From Chloroflexota bacterium (GTDB lineage: Bacteria; Chloroflexota; Anaerolineae; Aggregatilineales; Phototrophicaceae): a stretch of 64,000 nucleotides of DNA. The stretch lies in the NCBI GenBank assembly GCA_011523705.1, contig WTGC01000126.1:1134-65133 (forward strand), given 5' to 3'. Position numbers and translations under genes: made by a program. The notes under the pieces are model-generated. The model was not told the DNA's origin, searched no databases, and saw only the letters and a program-made list of their open reading frames with translations. Positions 50,464 to 60,185 of the stretch are shown here, piece after piece (positions within the stretch are counted from its first letter, which is position 1; each line of letters begins with the position of its first letter).

Positions 50464-50663
50464 GCCGATCCCTGCTATCGCGGGCTGACCGCGCGCTATC
50501 GACTTGAGAAATACTATGCCCGTATACGGGGACGCGGCAAGCCCAATCCATCAATCTGATCCAGCAAAAGCCGCCTCTATTACTATTCTCTCTTGAACTG
50601 AAATACAATTGATGGCTAACTGCGCTCAACCTGCGCTCCTTAGCGATAGGCTGCGTCGCATAT

Positions 50664-52214
50664 ATGGCATCTGAGAAGCCGATCAAGTTCGAGTGGCGAT
50701 TGGATATTGAGGTGCTCGTCGCCACCATCATGGCGCCGAGCATGGTCTTCATGGTCAGCACCGCGCTCAGCGTCGCGCTGCCGGCCATTCAGCGCGACCT
50801 GGGCGCGACCGGCACCGACTTGATTTGGATCGTCAACGCCTATTCATTGCTGCAAGCTGCCTTCATCTTTTTGAGCGGATCCTTCGGCGATCATTATGGG
50901 CGGAAGCGCGTCTATCTCATCGGCATTGTGATCTTCGCGCTGTCTTCGTTTGCCTGCGCGACGACCGATTCGGCCGATGTATTGATTTTGGCTCGCGCCC
51001 TGCAGGGCGTCGGCAGCGGCTTGATGATCACCTGCAGCCTGGCGATTGTCGCCGCCTTCTTTTTTCATCATCGGCGCAGCTGGGCGATTGGCGTCTGGTC
51101 CGGCTTCACCATGTTGATTTCCGGCGCGGGACCGATCCTGGGCGGCTGGCTCACCGAAATGGGCATGTGGCGCCTGATCTTCCTGATTAACATTCCGCTC
51201 AGCCTGGTCGCCATCTTCATTTTGATCATCTATGTTCCCGAGAGCTATGACGAAGAAGCGCCGAAAGAACTGGATATCTCCGGCACCTTCCTCAGCACGA
51301 TGGCGCTCATGCTTAGCGGCTTCTTCTGTATTGAAGGTCCGCGCCGCGGCTTTGACGACCCGCTGGTGCTGCTGTCGGGCGGCGCCGCCGTCGCCATTCT
51401 GCCCATATTCATCTGGATCGAAGGGCATAGCGACCATCCGATGATGCCGCTCAATCTCTTTCGCTCGCGCACTTTCACCGGCGCCAATACCTTGACGCTT
51501 TTGCTCTATGGCGCCATGAACAGCGTTCTGTTCTTCCTGCCCCTCAACTTGATCCAGGTGCAGGGATACAGCGCCGCGGCCGTCGGGCTGGCGCTGCTGC
51601 CGATGACCGTGCTCATGGTGGCGCTTTCCTTCGTCATGAGCCGCGTATTCGATCGTTACGGGCCACGTCTGCCGCTGATTATTGGTCCCGTGCTCATTAG
51701 CCTGTCATTCGTCATGCTGGCGACGCTGCCGCCGGATAGCGGACAAGACAGTTACTGGACGACGCTCTTCCCGGCGATCTGTCTCTTCGGCGCCGGCATG
51801 GGCGTCACCTTGGCGCCACTGACCACGGCGGTGATGGCGTCGGTTGACGAGCATCATGCGGGCATGGCGTCGGGACTGAACAATACGGTTTCGCGTTCGG
51901 CGCAAGTCTTGTCGATTGCGGTCATGGGCGGTATCGTGCTGGTCCTCTTCAAACAGAACCTATTGAGCGATCCGTCTGTCACGGCGCTGCCGGCCGATGC
52001 CCGCGCCTTTCTCTCTGTCGAGTCGATCAAATTGGCGGAGACAGCGCTGCCGGCAGATTTGACGCCGACGGATCGGGCTCAACTGCAAGACGTGATTCGC
52101 GAAACCTTCTCCGGCGCCATCAATGTCATCATGTGGATCGCCGCCGGGCTCAGCCTCTTGAGTGGACTGCTGGCCGCTTTGCTCATTGAGCGAGAGTTGC
52201 CCTTTCCCGAGTGA
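50664..52214 (+). CDS. DHA2-family MFS exporter, copy 1
   Basis: A 516-residue 14-helix drug:H+ antiporter of the EmrB/DHA2 type. Motif A is GDHYGRKRVYLIG. Motif C is ISGAGPILGGWLTEMGMWRL, and the DHA2-typical WRLIFLINIPLS and FRSRTFTGAN follow. The last part holds an extracellular loop (residues about 430-470) between the last two helices. It is followed by a paralog, 155 bases downstream, on the same strand. Confidence 0.88.
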   Translation: MASEKPIKFEWRLDIEVLVATIMAPSMVFMVSTALSVALPAIQRDLGATGTDLIWIVNAYSLLQAAFIFLSGSFGDHYGRKRVYLIGIVIFALSSFACATTDSADVLILARALQGVGSGLMITCSLAIVAAFFFHHRRSWAIGVWSGFTMLISGAGPILGGWLTEMGMWRLIFLINIPLSLVAIFILIIYVPESYDEEAPKELDISGTFLSTMALMLSGFFCIEGPRRGFDDPLVLLSGGAAVAILPIFIWIEGHSDHPMMPLNLFRSRTFTGANTLTLLLYGAMNSVLFFLPLNLIQVQGYSAAAVGLALLPMTVLMVALSFVMSRVFDRYGPRLPLIIGPVLISLSFVMLATLPPDSGQDSYWTTLFPAICLFGAGMGVTLAPLTTAVMASVDEHHAGMASGLNNTVSRSAQVLSIAVMGGIVLVLFKQNLLSDPSVTALPADARAFLSVESIKLAETALPADLTPTDRAQLQDVIRETFSGAINVIMWIAAGLSLLSGLLAALLIERELPFPE

Positions 52215-52369
52215 TTGGCCGCTTGGGCCAAAGCCTGAGTCGATTCAGTCTCCCCCTTTGAGTGTTGGTTGCCAAGAGGGTGGAGTTCGGTCTGAATTGC
52301 GCTTGAACGCCAAAGTTGTGATATGCTGAAATCATGTGGCTCAAGTATTTTTTCTAAACGGGCACCATT

Positions 52370-54019
52370 GTGGCAGCAATTAGTTTAAGCGCCGGCGGCT
52401 GGTCCACCGGGTTCTGGGTATTATTTGCCACCATCTCCGCGGCGAGTATGGCCTTTGTAGCCAGTTCGTCGTTAAATGTGGCGCTGCCGGCGATTCAGGT
52501 AGAACTGAATGCGCGCGGCGCCGATCTGATTTGGATCCCCAATGCCTATGTCATGGTCCAAGCCTCGCTCATCGTCGTGACGGGTTCCATGGGCGATCAC
52601 TACGGACGCAAGCGCGTCTGTTTGCTGGGGATCTTGCTTTTTGGTTTGGCGTCGGTGATCTGCGGTTTCTCAACGACCACCAATGTCATCATCGCTGGGC
52701 GGCTGGCGCAAGGCGTTGGCAGCTCAATGATCGTACCAAACAGCCTGGCGATCGTATCCGCTCATTTCAGCCACCGGGGTCAAGGCTGGGCAATTGGCCT
52801 ATGGTCGGGATTCACCGTGCTGATGGCTGGCTTGGCGCCATTTTTCGCCGGCGTCGTAACCGACCTTGGCATGTGGCGTCTCGTCTTTCTCATTCATATC
52901 CCTCTGGGCGTAGTGGCAGCCTTCATTCTATTGCGATACGTGCCCGAGAGTTATCAGAGAAAGTCACCCAGGCGAATGAGCATTTGGGGCGCGCTGCTGA
53001 TCATCCTGGGATTGGGCGGGATAACCTTTGGATTTATCGAAAGCTCGACCTTTGGCTTTGGCAGCCCGATCATCATCGCGGCCATCGTCGGCGGCCTCAT
53101 CGCCGTAGCCATTTTCCTGCGGGACGAGCGCGAGGGCAAACATGCGATTCTGCCCTTGCGGCTGTTTCGATCGCGCACATTCAGCGCGGCAAACGCGATT
53201 TCCCTGATATTCCACGGTGTGATTCAGCCGGCGCTGCTTTACCTGCCCTTAAACTTGATTCAGGTCCAAGGCTATAGCGCCACCTTCACCGGTCTTTCGA
53301 TTATCCCACTAATTCTGGTTGCGACGCTCGGTTCCACTCTTGTTGGACCGCTCTTGGATCGACGCGGACCGCGTATACCCATGGTGATTGGATTATCCAT
53401 CGTCGCCATCGGGTTTTTCGCCTTTGCCCAGGTCGGTGTTACCGGTGGCGAGTCCGAGTATCTCAGCACATTTTTCCTGCCGGTTGTTCTCTTCGGATTC
53501 GGCTTCGGCCTTTCATTTGCCCCCTTGACAATGGCGGCGATGGCTTCGGCGCCGGACAACAACGCTGGCATCGCCTCAGGCGTCAATCACACCGTGTCGC
53601 GCGTCGGCCAGGTGCTCGTCGTTGGCGTCCTCGGCGGGCTCGCCATTACCTGGTTCGGTCAGTTGTTGATGAACGATGCCTATATCAGATCTTTGCCAGC
53701 GGATGCGCAGACGCATCTGGCGGCCGATGCCGGCGACTTGGTACAGACGTCTATTCCAGATTGGCTTTCGCCCGCGGAGCAAACGCGTGTGCTGCAAGCC
53801 ATCAGGCAGTCCTTCACCTCGACGTTTAGCATTCTGATGGTGATAGGCGCCATCGCGTGTGCGCTTTGCGCCGTGGCCGCATTCTTCACCATTGACGACC
53901 GCGAGCTTAAGCTCAAACGCGGGCGAGACGTCCTGGACGACAGCGACAGGCTGCCGGACGCGGAGCGCATGGCTAAGCGGGACGAGCCTCCCCATACACC
54001 GATTCCCGAATCCCCTTAA
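52370..54019 (+). CDS. DHA2-family MFS exporter, copy 2
   Basis: A 549-residue paralog of the preceding exporter, with GDHYGRKRVCLLGI, WAIGLWSGFTVLMAGLAPFF and MWRLVFLIHIPLGVV. The C-terminal cytosolic tail (RELKLKRGRDVLDDSDRLPD onward) is longer than in copy 1. It starts at GTG 52370. The two genes are similar along the full length, so they arose by tandem duplication. The 3' end overlaps the convergent mannonate dehydratase gene by 47 bases. Confidence 0.87.
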   Translation: MAAISLSAGGWSTGFWVLFATISAASMAFVASSSLNVALPAIQVELNARGADLIWIPNAYVMVQASLIVVTGSMGDHYGRKRVCLLGILLFGLASVICGFSTTTNVIIAGRLAQGVGSSMIVPNSLAIVSAHFSHRGQGWAIGLWSGFTVLMAGLAPFFAGVVTDLGMWRLVFLIHIPLGVVAAFILLRYVPESYQRKSPRRMSIWGALLIILGLGGITFGFIESSTFGFGSPIIIAAIVGGLIAVAIFLRDEREGKHAILPLRLFRSRTFSAANAISLIFHGVIQPALLYLPLNLIQVQGYSATFTGLSIIPLILVATLGSTLVGPLLDRRGPRIPMVIGLSIVAIGFFAFAQVGVTGGESEYLSTFFLPVVLFGFGFGLSFAPLTMAAMASAPDNNAGIASGVNHTVSRVGQVLVVGVLGGLAITWFGQLLMNDAYIRSLPADAQTHLAADAGDLVQTSIPDWLSPAEQTRVLQAIRQSFTSTFSILMVIGAIACALCAVAAFFTIDDRELKLKRGRDVLDDSDRLPDAERMAKRDEPPHTPIPESP

Positions 54020-54950
54020 TGTAGCCGATCGCGAAGAGGCGCCCAATCGCGGAATAGCCGGCTTGGTCGTTGCTGTCGCCCGCCATCGTCGGCACGTGAT
54101 CGGGCCGCAAGACGCCATCGAAGCCGATATCGCGATAGGCGCGCATGCAGGCGACCATGTCGCTCTGTCCCGCGTCATGGAAGGTTTCTTCGAATTCTTT
54201 TGGATGCCCCGCGACATCGCGCATGTGCACGAAGAAAATCTTGTCGGCGAATTGCCGAATCACCGCCGGCAAGTCATCGGTCATCAGCGCGAAATTTCCC
54301 TGGCAGAGGGCGATGCCATTCATCTCACTGGGCACGAGATCGAGCAGGCGCTGAAAATTCTCGACGCTGCGCATGATGCGCCCCAAGCCACGAATCGGCG
54401 AAAGCGGCGGATCATCCGGATGCATCGCCAGCTTAACGCCAGCAGATTCGGCAAATGGGATCACGCGCTCCAAGAAGTAATGGAGATTCTCCCAAAGCTG
54501 CTCTTCGCTCACCTCGCCGTATTCGGTCATGGGCGCGTCCACCATCTGGCTGTGATCGTAACCGGTGACCAGCGCCCCGCCGCGTGATCGAATCGTGGTC
54601 GAGGTGCGCATCCAGTTCAAGACCGGCATCCACTCGTAGCACCAGACCGGGATGCCCAGCTTTCCCATATTGGTGAGTAACTCGCAGACGGCGTCGATCT
54701 CGTCGTCGCGCCCCGGCAGCCCCAGCTTGGCTTTGGTCAATGGCGGCCGGCTTTCGATCACCGCCAGCTCAAAGCCGCGATCTTCGTATGCGTTCTTGAC
54801 CCGCAGCAGCGAGGTGTAGCTCCAGGGCGGCGCGGCGCGATAATGATCGGCGAAGTCCAGCTCGCCGACGGCTTTGGTCACGCCGCATTGCGCGACCAGG
54901 TCCCAGAGCGTGGAATAGGCCGGCGGCAGCATCTCGGCAATTTGAATCAT
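53973..54950 (-). CDS. uxuA: mannonate dehydratase UxuA
   Basis: A 325-residue D-mannonate dehydratase, converting mannonate to 2-keto-3-deoxygluconate in glucuronate breakdown. It is a metal-dependent TIM barrel with LAMHPDDPPLSPIRGLGRI, IALCQGNFALM, FFVHMRDVAGH, FEETFHDAGQSDM and VLRPDHVPTMAGDS, all family signatures. The ATG at 54950 gives the canonical MIQIAEMLPP start. No other uronate genes (uxaC, kdgK) are adjacent. The FAH and SDR genes at 36-38 kb could act on related keto-acids. Confidence 0.9.
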   Translation of the reverse strand: MIQIAEMLPPAYSTLWDLVAQCGVTKAVGELDFADHYRAAPPWSYTSLLRVKNAYEDRGFELAVIESRPPLTKAKLGLPGRDDEIDAVCELLTNMGKLGIPVWCYEWMPVLNWMRTSTTIRSRGGALVTGYDHSQMVDAPMTEYGEVSEEQLWENLHYFLERVIPFAESAGVKLAMHPDDPPLSPIRGLGRIMRSVENFQRLLDLVPSEMNGIALCQGNFALMTDDLPAVIRQFADKIFFVHMRDVAGHPKEFEETFHDAGQSDMVACMRAYRDIGFDGVLRPDHVPTMAGDSNDQAGYSAIGRLFAIGYIKGIRESVYGEARPA

Positions 54951-55074
54951 ACGGCGCCTCCAGGCGGCAAGCCAAATGAGCAATCGACCAAGAGCATAAC
55001 AGAAATGCGCCGCCAGCGCATTTGGCGCAACGCAAACCTGCGATATGCGTAAAGCCTTTGACGCCCGTCAAGGG

Positions 55075-55106
55075 CTTGTCTCTGTGTCCTCTGTGTTCTC
55101 TGTAGT
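55075..55106. repeat. CTCTGTG-type dispersed repeat
   Basis: CTTGTCTCTGTGTCCTCTGT then GTTCTCTGTAGT lies 26 bases before the P-type ATPase start. This sequence style recurs between genes in many unrelated bacteria. Confidence 0.6.
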
Positions 55107-55131
55107 TCAAAAACAAACTAAAATCCGTTCC

Positions 55132-57576
55132 ATGCAAGCGACACTTGAACACATCCGCGAAGACAGCGAAGAACTCGCCGGGCTGAGCGCCAGCGAGGTT
55201 CAAGAGCGCATCCGCAGCGGGCAGTCCAACGACTTCGAGGCGCGCGTCGGCCGCAGTTACTGGAACATCTTCCGCGAGAATGTGCTCAACCTGTTTAATA
55301 TCGTCCTGGGCACGATGCTGATCATCGTCATCGCTCTGGGCGATTATGCCACCGCCTTCTTCGCCGGCTTCAGCGTCGTCTCCAATACCTTTTTCGGCAT
55401 GATCCAGGAGTTCAACGCCAAGCGGCAACTGGATCAACTGGCGGCGCTGGCCGAGCAGACAGTTCGCTGCTTGCGCGATGGCGAATGGGTCGATGTGCCG
55501 ATGCGCGGCGTCGTGCTGGACGAGATCATCCGCATCGAACCGGGCGACCGACTGGTCGTCGATGGCGTCGTCCTGCGCGCCGACTCGCTGGAGATGGACG
55601 AGTCGCATTTGACCGGCGAGTCGGACGCGGTCAGCAAAGCCCCGGAAGACGCAGTCTTGTCCGGCTCTTTCTGCATCGCCGGCGCCGGCGTCATGCGCGC
55701 CACCAAGGTCGGCGCCGACAGCCATATCAACCGCCTGTCGGTCATCGCCAAGCAATACAAGCTGGTCAAGACGCCGACGCAAATCAAGATCGATATCACC
55801 GTCGAAGTCGCGGTCGTGATCATGGCGATCTTCGTGCCGTTGATCTTCATAACCGGCTTCAGCGGCGGGGAGGAATTCCTCCAGATCGTGCGCAACGCCG
55901 TCGTCTTCACCACCAGCCTGGTGCCGCAAGGCTTGGTGCTGGTGGCGATACTGTCGCTGACCATTGGCGCCGTCAAGATCAGCCGCCAGCAGACCTTGAT
56001 CCAGCGCGTCAACGCTGTCGAGTCGCTGGCGAACGCCACCGTGCTTTGCTTCGACAAGACGGGCACTTTGACCCAGAACAAGCTGGCTGTGCGCGAAGTC
56101 ATCCCGGTCGATGCGATGAATCCCGCCGACATCCAGCGCCAACTGCGCAGTTTCTTAAAGAATCTGGCCCATCTGAACAACACCGCCCAAGCCATTGACC
56201 GCTACATTGATGAAGTCCTGGGCGCTGGCGAGTTTCCGCCGAAGCTGAACGAGATTCCTTTCTCCTCCGGGCGCAAATGGGCGGCGGTCTGCCTGCCGGA
56301 TAAGACGCTTTTGATGGGCGCGCCGGAACGCCTGCTGCCGAGCGACAGCGCGGATTTCCAGCGGGCGGAAGCGCTCTCGGCCGATGGGATGCGCGTGCTG
56401 GCTTTTGGCGAGATGAGGGGCGAGCCCGACCTGCAAGCCGGCGTCGCCGCCTACGATGTGAAGCCGCTGGCGCTGATCGTCATGAGCGATCAGATCCGCG
56501 ATGATATCCAGGACACGCTGGCCGCCTTCCGCGAAGAGGGGCTGACGCTGAAGGTGATTTCGGGCGACAACATCGAGACGGTGCGCGCCATCGCCGCCGC
56601 CGCGGGCATGGATATCGGCAGCCGCGCCTATGCCGGCGCCGAGCTGGACGCGATGGGGGAGGGCGAGTTCGACAGCGCCGTCAGCGAGAGCCATGTCTTC
56701 GCCCGCATCGAGCCCGATACCAAACAGCGGATCGTCGAAGCGCTGCGCCGCAACGGCGAGTACGTCTCGATGGTCGGCGATGGCGTCAATGATGTGCCGG
56801 CGCTAAAAGAAGCGGACCTCGCCATCGTGATGAATGACGGCACGCAGATTAGCAAAGATGTCGCCGATATCGTATTGCTCAACAATGCGATGTCTACGCT
56901 GCCGCGCGCCTTCCGCGAGGGCAAAGAGACGACCCAGACCATCTTCGGCACGATGAAAATGTTCCTCGTGCGCAACTTTTTCATGGTGGCGCTCTTCGTC
57001 TGCATCGCCTTCCTGGCGCTGCCCTTTCCCATCACCCCGGTGCAGATCAGCTGGGCGACCTTCGGCACGGTTAATCTGCCGGCCACCTTGATCGCCTTCG
57101 GCTGGCTGCGCCCGCGTTTCATGGCGCATTTCCGCCGTGATGTGCTGGACTACATCGTCACCATGGGCTGCATCGGCGCGGCTTTGATGACGCTGCTCTA
57201 TCTCATCGTTTGGTTCGGCGGCGGCGGCGATCTGCGCATGACGCGCTCGGCGATGACGATCATGGTCGCGCTTTATGGCATGCTGATCACCTGGCATATC
57301 CAGGGCATCGACTTGTACAACCCCGATTCCTTCCTGCAGCATTGGCGCCTATTGCTGATGAGCAGCGCGCTGACGGCGTTGACCATCATCGCGATGTATG
57401 TCTTCCCCGACCTGTTCGAGTTCAATCCGCCGCGCTGGGATGGGTCGGAGGGCTCGCTGATGATCGCCGCGATCGCCGCTCTTTTCTTGCTGACGATGGC
57501 GCTGCTGTCGCATGGGATGCGGCATCGCTATTTGCTGAATCGCTTTTGGGATCTGCTGGCGCCGGATCGGGAGTGA
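55132..57576 (+). CDS. P-type cation-transport ATPase (CtpE-like)
   Basis: An 814-residue P-type ATPase. The pieces are LSASEVQERIRSGQSNDFEA, TM segments NLFNIVLGTMLIIVIALGDY and GMIQEFNAKRQLDQL, the actuator TGE motif (MDESHLTGESDAVS), the phosphorylation site CFDKTGTLTQN (Asp308) and the hinge MVGDGVNDVPALK. The layout, with N-T-F-F-G-M-I-Q-E, resembles mycobacterial CtpE, a Ca2+ uptake pump, so Ca2+ or another divalent ion is the likely substrate. The true ATG is 55132; the earlier in-frame codons run through an intergenic repeat. Confidence 0.9.
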   Translation: MQATLEHIREDSEELAGLSASEVQERIRSGQSNDFEARVGRSYWNIFRENVLNLFNIVLGTMLIIVIALGDYATAFFAGFSVVSNTFFGMIQEFNAKRQLDQLAALAEQTVRCLRDGEWVDVPMRGVVLDEIIRIEPGDRLVVDGVVLRADSLEMDESHLTGESDAVSKAPEDAVLSGSFCIAGAGVMRATKVGADSHINRLSVIAKQYKLVKTPTQIKIDITVEVAVVIMAIFVPLIFITGFSGGEEFLQIVRNAVVFTTSLVPQGLVLVAILSLTIGAVKISRQQTLIQRVNAVESLANATVLCFDKTGTLTQNKLAVREVIPVDAMNPADIQRQLRSFLKNLAHLNNTAQAIDRYIDEVLGAGEFPPKLNEIPFSSGRKWAAVCLPDKTLLMGAPERLLPSDSADFQRAEALSADGMRVLAFGEMRGEPDLQAGVAAYDVKPLALIVMSDQIRDDIQDTLAAFREEGLTLKVISGDNIETVRAIAAAAGMDIGSRAYAGAELDAMGEGEFDSAVSESHVFARIEPDTKQRIVEALRRNGEYVSMVGDGVNDVPALKEADLAIVMNDGTQISKDVADIVLLNNAMSTLPRAFREGKETTQTIFGTMKMFLVRNFFMVALFVCIAFLALPFPITPVQISWATFGTVNLPATLIAFGWLRPRFMAHFRRDVLDYIVTMGCIGAALMTLLYLIVWFGGGGDLRMTRSAMTIMVALYGMLITWHIQGIDLYNPDSFLQHWRLLLMSSALTALTIIAMYVFPDLFEFNPPRWDGSEGSLMIAAIAALFLLTMALLSHGMRHRYLLNRFWDLLAPDRE

Positions 57577-57917
57577 GGGGAAAGCCTACCCCTCCCCCGG
57601 CCCCTCCCCGAAGCATCAGGGAGGGGAGTCTTCCCAGCGAGGTGGTATTCTGCACTACTAACTCGGTAATGCTGAGAGTCGAATTCAATCGTTAGCGTTG
57701 CGTTCGCGAAACGGCGGTCAGCAGGTCGTTGGAGCTTTATGTGCATTTGTGCGTGCATCAGAAATATTTTTTCGCACGTATAGACGGATTTTACTTTCAA
57801 GACGGGCGGAGGTCAGCGAGATTGGAGTATGGATAGAGGCTGTCATGCCGTGAGTGTAGCAGGTGGCGGGGGCGGGGTGGCGACTGTTTGGTCGCGCATA
57901 GGACTGAAAGTAGAAGG
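57577..57917. other. intergenic region with a hairpin repeat
   Basis: No clear gene. A CCCCTCCCCCGGCCCCTCCC ... CAGGGAGGGGAG stretch at about 57590-57630 resembles the hairpin half of the 106-bp repeat. The rest is lower in GC and leads to the promoter of tcmP. Confidence 0.6.
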
Positions 57918-57946
57918 TTGCGCACATAGAATAAGTGTGCTACAAT
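57918..57946 (+). promoter_or_regulatory. sigma-70-like promoter of tcmP
   Basis: TTGCGC, a 17-base spacer ending in the extended TGC, then TACAAT, 40 bases before the TcmP ATG. Confidence 0.65.
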
Positions 57947-57986
57947 CTGTATCGACAATGATCAATTCACACGGAATTATGCGCAA

Positions 57987-59138
57987 ATGTCAGACTATCA
58001 TGACGACTTCTTTGACGAGCAGAAACCATGGTCTAGATTGAAGAACCGGATTTTAGGTTCGTATATGCCGCCGTATCTTGCGAAAGTTGCAAAATTGGGC
58101 AAGAGGATATTAATCGTTGATGCATTTGCGGGTCCCGGCCGGTTCAAAGATGGAACTGCAGGATCCCCTCTGATAATTGCTAAGGCGGCGGAAAGGTTTG
58201 CTCCAGGAAAGTACGACGCCTACTTCTTCAACAATAGAGAGTCGCACCATAAGTTGCTAGCAAGTATTCTAGAACGGCAGGGTATTTCCGCCGCAAAGCC
58301 AGTCTTTGGCGATGCAATTGAGCAACTTACACACTTGATAGAGCGTTTAAGAGACGAGACTTTGTTTCTCTATTTTGACCCCTACGGTCTAAACTGCGAG
58401 TTTGATTTGCTGCGCCCGTTGCTTGAAAGGCACAAGAGCTTTAGTACCGAGATTCTAATAAATCTCCACATGCCCATTAGCCATCGCTTGGGAAGCAGAC
58501 ATAGAGTTCAACGTGACGGAATCGAAGACTCACAGATCAAAAGCTATCATGAGAAGCTTACACGCGTGTACGGTGGCGATTTCTGGCGGGACATACTAGT
58601 AGAGGGGCAATATGCAAACGCAAAGGAACGTGAAGAAGTGCTGATTGACAATTATCGCGGGTTGCTTGCTAGTACCGGGTACTTATCGTTTACCGGAGCG
58701 TGTCCCATCCGTGAAAAGACTGACAGTGCAACCAAATACTTCATGGTCTTTGCCTCGCCCCATCCGGACGCGCTTCTGCTCTTAAACGATGAGATGTGCA
58801 AATCTTTCAACGCACACATGCATAACCAAGAGGTCAAGGACACGCTGTTTGCCGATTCTTCCTGGACCGAGTGGCGTAATCCTGGCAGAATTCGGGACAT
58901 CGCCCTCCAATCCGTGCATGATTTTCCAAGAGAAACGCGACTAGAGCTTTGGCGACGGATCGTGGGGGCTCACTTTATGCGCTTTACAAAGTCAGAATTT
59001 GGGAAGGCTATAAAGCACTTGTGCGATACGGGCAAGATTGAATGCATTACACCGGTCATAAGGGGCGGTACGAGACCGACGAAGCGACTTAACGACAACT
59101 GCGCATTTATGCCTTCGGCCACTTCAATTATGTTCTAG
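57987..59138 (+). CDS. tcmP: three-Cys-motif partner protein TcmP
   Basis: A 383-residue protein of the TcmP family, known as the genomic partner of DUF5131 (phage Gp37/Gp68) proteins. The first part is a Rossmann-like methyltransferase-type segment: GKRILIVDAFAGPGRFKDGT, SPLIIAKAAERF, and LFLYFDPYGLNCEFDLLRPL. A C-terminal domain contains GAHFMRFTKSEFGKAIKHL. Codon use is less GC-rich than its neighbours, suggesting transfer. It converges with the DUF5131 gene, overlapping by 4 bases. The family's activity is unknown. Confidence 0.85.
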   Translation: MSDYHDDFFDEQKPWSRLKNRILGSYMPPYLAKVAKLGKRILIVDAFAGPGRFKDGTAGSPLIIAKAAERFAPGKYDAYFFNNRESHHKLLASILERQGISAAKPVFGDAIEQLTHLIERLRDETLFLYFDPYGLNCEFDLLRPLLERHKSFSTEILINLHMPISHRLGSRHRVQRDGIEDSQIKSYHEKLTRVYGGDFWRDILVEGQYANAKEREEVLIDNYRGLLASTGYLSFTGACPIREKTDSATKYFMVFASPHPDALLLLNDEMCKSFNAHMHNQEVKDTLFADSSWTEWRNPGRIRDIALQSVHDFPRETRLELWRRIVGAHFMRFTKSEFGKAIKHLCDTGKIECITPVIRGGTRPTKRLNDNCAFMPSATSIMF

Positions 59139-59935
59139 CTGGCGACTGCATCCGGGAAGCGTTTTCGCCAATCGTCCCATACAAGATTCCCCTTTAGATT
59201 CCCCTTGAAGAAGATTGGCACTTGCTCCTTGTCTAACAACTGAATCAACCGCCCCGTCCAAGTTTCCGCCGGCTGAAACACGCGACTCCCATTCGACGCC
59301 GCACCGATGATCGCCCACTCGAATGGCAGCTTCTCTTCCGTCTCCAGCCACTGTTCAAACACAGGCGCCACATCAAACCAGAGCGGCTCGATGCTCATGA
59401 AGCGCACATCGGCGTCAATCTCTTTCATGTGACGCAGGTAGGCTCTTAGGGCGCGCGAGCCACCCGTCTCGCTCATGAGGTGGCCCGCCGGCAGACTCAC
59501 GCCCACCCAGACGTTGTCGGGAAAGCGACCGAACTTCGGCAGCCGGATCGGAAACTTACTCAGCGTCTGAAAGATGTGCCAGTTCGCATCATGCATCACA
59601 TCCAGCACTTCAAGTATCTGCTCTTCCGGTACCCAGTGACCGAAGAGATCAGCCATGCTGCCGACGAAAATGCCAGCAGGCTTCTTCAGCTTGCGCGGCG
59701 CGTCCAGGCTGTGCGGCCGCCAATAGTGATGCTCGAATCCATGCCGGTAGCCGCTGGTGAAGCGCTCCGCAATCGTCTTGGCGTAGCATTCGGTGATTGA
59801 TCCGTCCGGCATGCGCCAGGTGCAGCCGTGGAAACAGCCGCCAGTTGGATTCCAGGTGTAGCCGGGCCGCACCGTGCCATCCGGTTCTCGGATGCGCGTC
59901 CACTCGATGCCTTTTGGCGGTTTCTGTCGGTTCAT
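59135..59935 (-). CDS. DUF5131 (phage Gp37/Gp68-like) three-Cys-motif protein
   Basis: A 266-residue DUF5131 protein. The three-Cys motif is GCFHGCTWRMPDG ... TECYAK (Cys34, Cys38, Cys50), a C-x3-C-x11-C layout that could bind an iron-sulfur cluster in a radical-SAM-like way. Other markers are AGIFVGSMADLFGHWVPEEQ, QTLSKFP, MSIEPLW and FEWAIIGAASNGS. It pairs with TcmP but has its own promoter and converges on it. AAGGA precedes the ATG. The function is unknown; a defence or phage-related modification role is speculation. Confidence 0.85.
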   Translation of the reverse strand: MNRQKPPKGIEWTRIREPDGTVRPGYTWNPTGGCFHGCTWRMPDGSITECYAKTIAERFTSGYRHGFEHHYWRPHSLDAPRKLKKPAGIFVGSMADLFGHWVPEEQILEVLDVMHDANWHIFQTLSKFPIRLPKFGRFPDNVWVGVSLPAGHLMSETGGSRALRAYLRHMKEIDADVRFMSIEPLWFDVAPVFEQWLETEEKLPFEWAIIGAASNGSRVFQPAETWTGRLIQLLDKEQVPIFFKGNLKGNLVWDDWRKRFPDAVAS

Positions 59936-59966
59936 TTGATTCCTTCCATAGCATTCGTATAGACGC

Positions 59967-59995
59967 AGTATAGAACAACCGTGCTATGAAGGCAA
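59967..59995 (-). promoter_or_regulatory. sigma-70-like promoter of the DUF5131 gene
   Basis: On the minus strand: TTGCCT, a 17-base spacer, then TATACT, 32 bases before the ATG. Confidence 0.65.
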
Positions 59996-60124
59996 CCGGT
60001 TTGCAGCAATTCTCAGAATTGTCACATGAAAGGGGAAAATCCGCTGACGCTCTTAGCGCAATCGCCGCAGCCTGCAGCGGACCACCGACGAGCAAGCACA
60101 TTCGGCCGTGAATTGGGACGCGGT

Positions 60125-60163
60125 AAAAACAAAGCGGGCGAGTCAAGAGACCCGCCCGCCTTT
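60125..60163 (-). terminator. intrinsic terminator of the Cys-rich gene
   Basis: Read on the minus strand, a GCGGGC ... GCCCGC hairpin is followed by TTTGTTTTT, 23 bases after the stop codon of the Cys-rich gene. The paralog at 61552 has a degenerate relative of it at 61500-61545. Confidence 0.75.
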
Positions 60164-60185
60164 CGACTTGTCAGTCGCCGACGGC

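Noticed and set aside
54769..56142. 457-codon open frame on the minus strand
   Set aside because: It is antisense to the P-type ATPase. Its Asp/Gln/His-rich composition is typical of an antisense shadow in GC-rich DNA.
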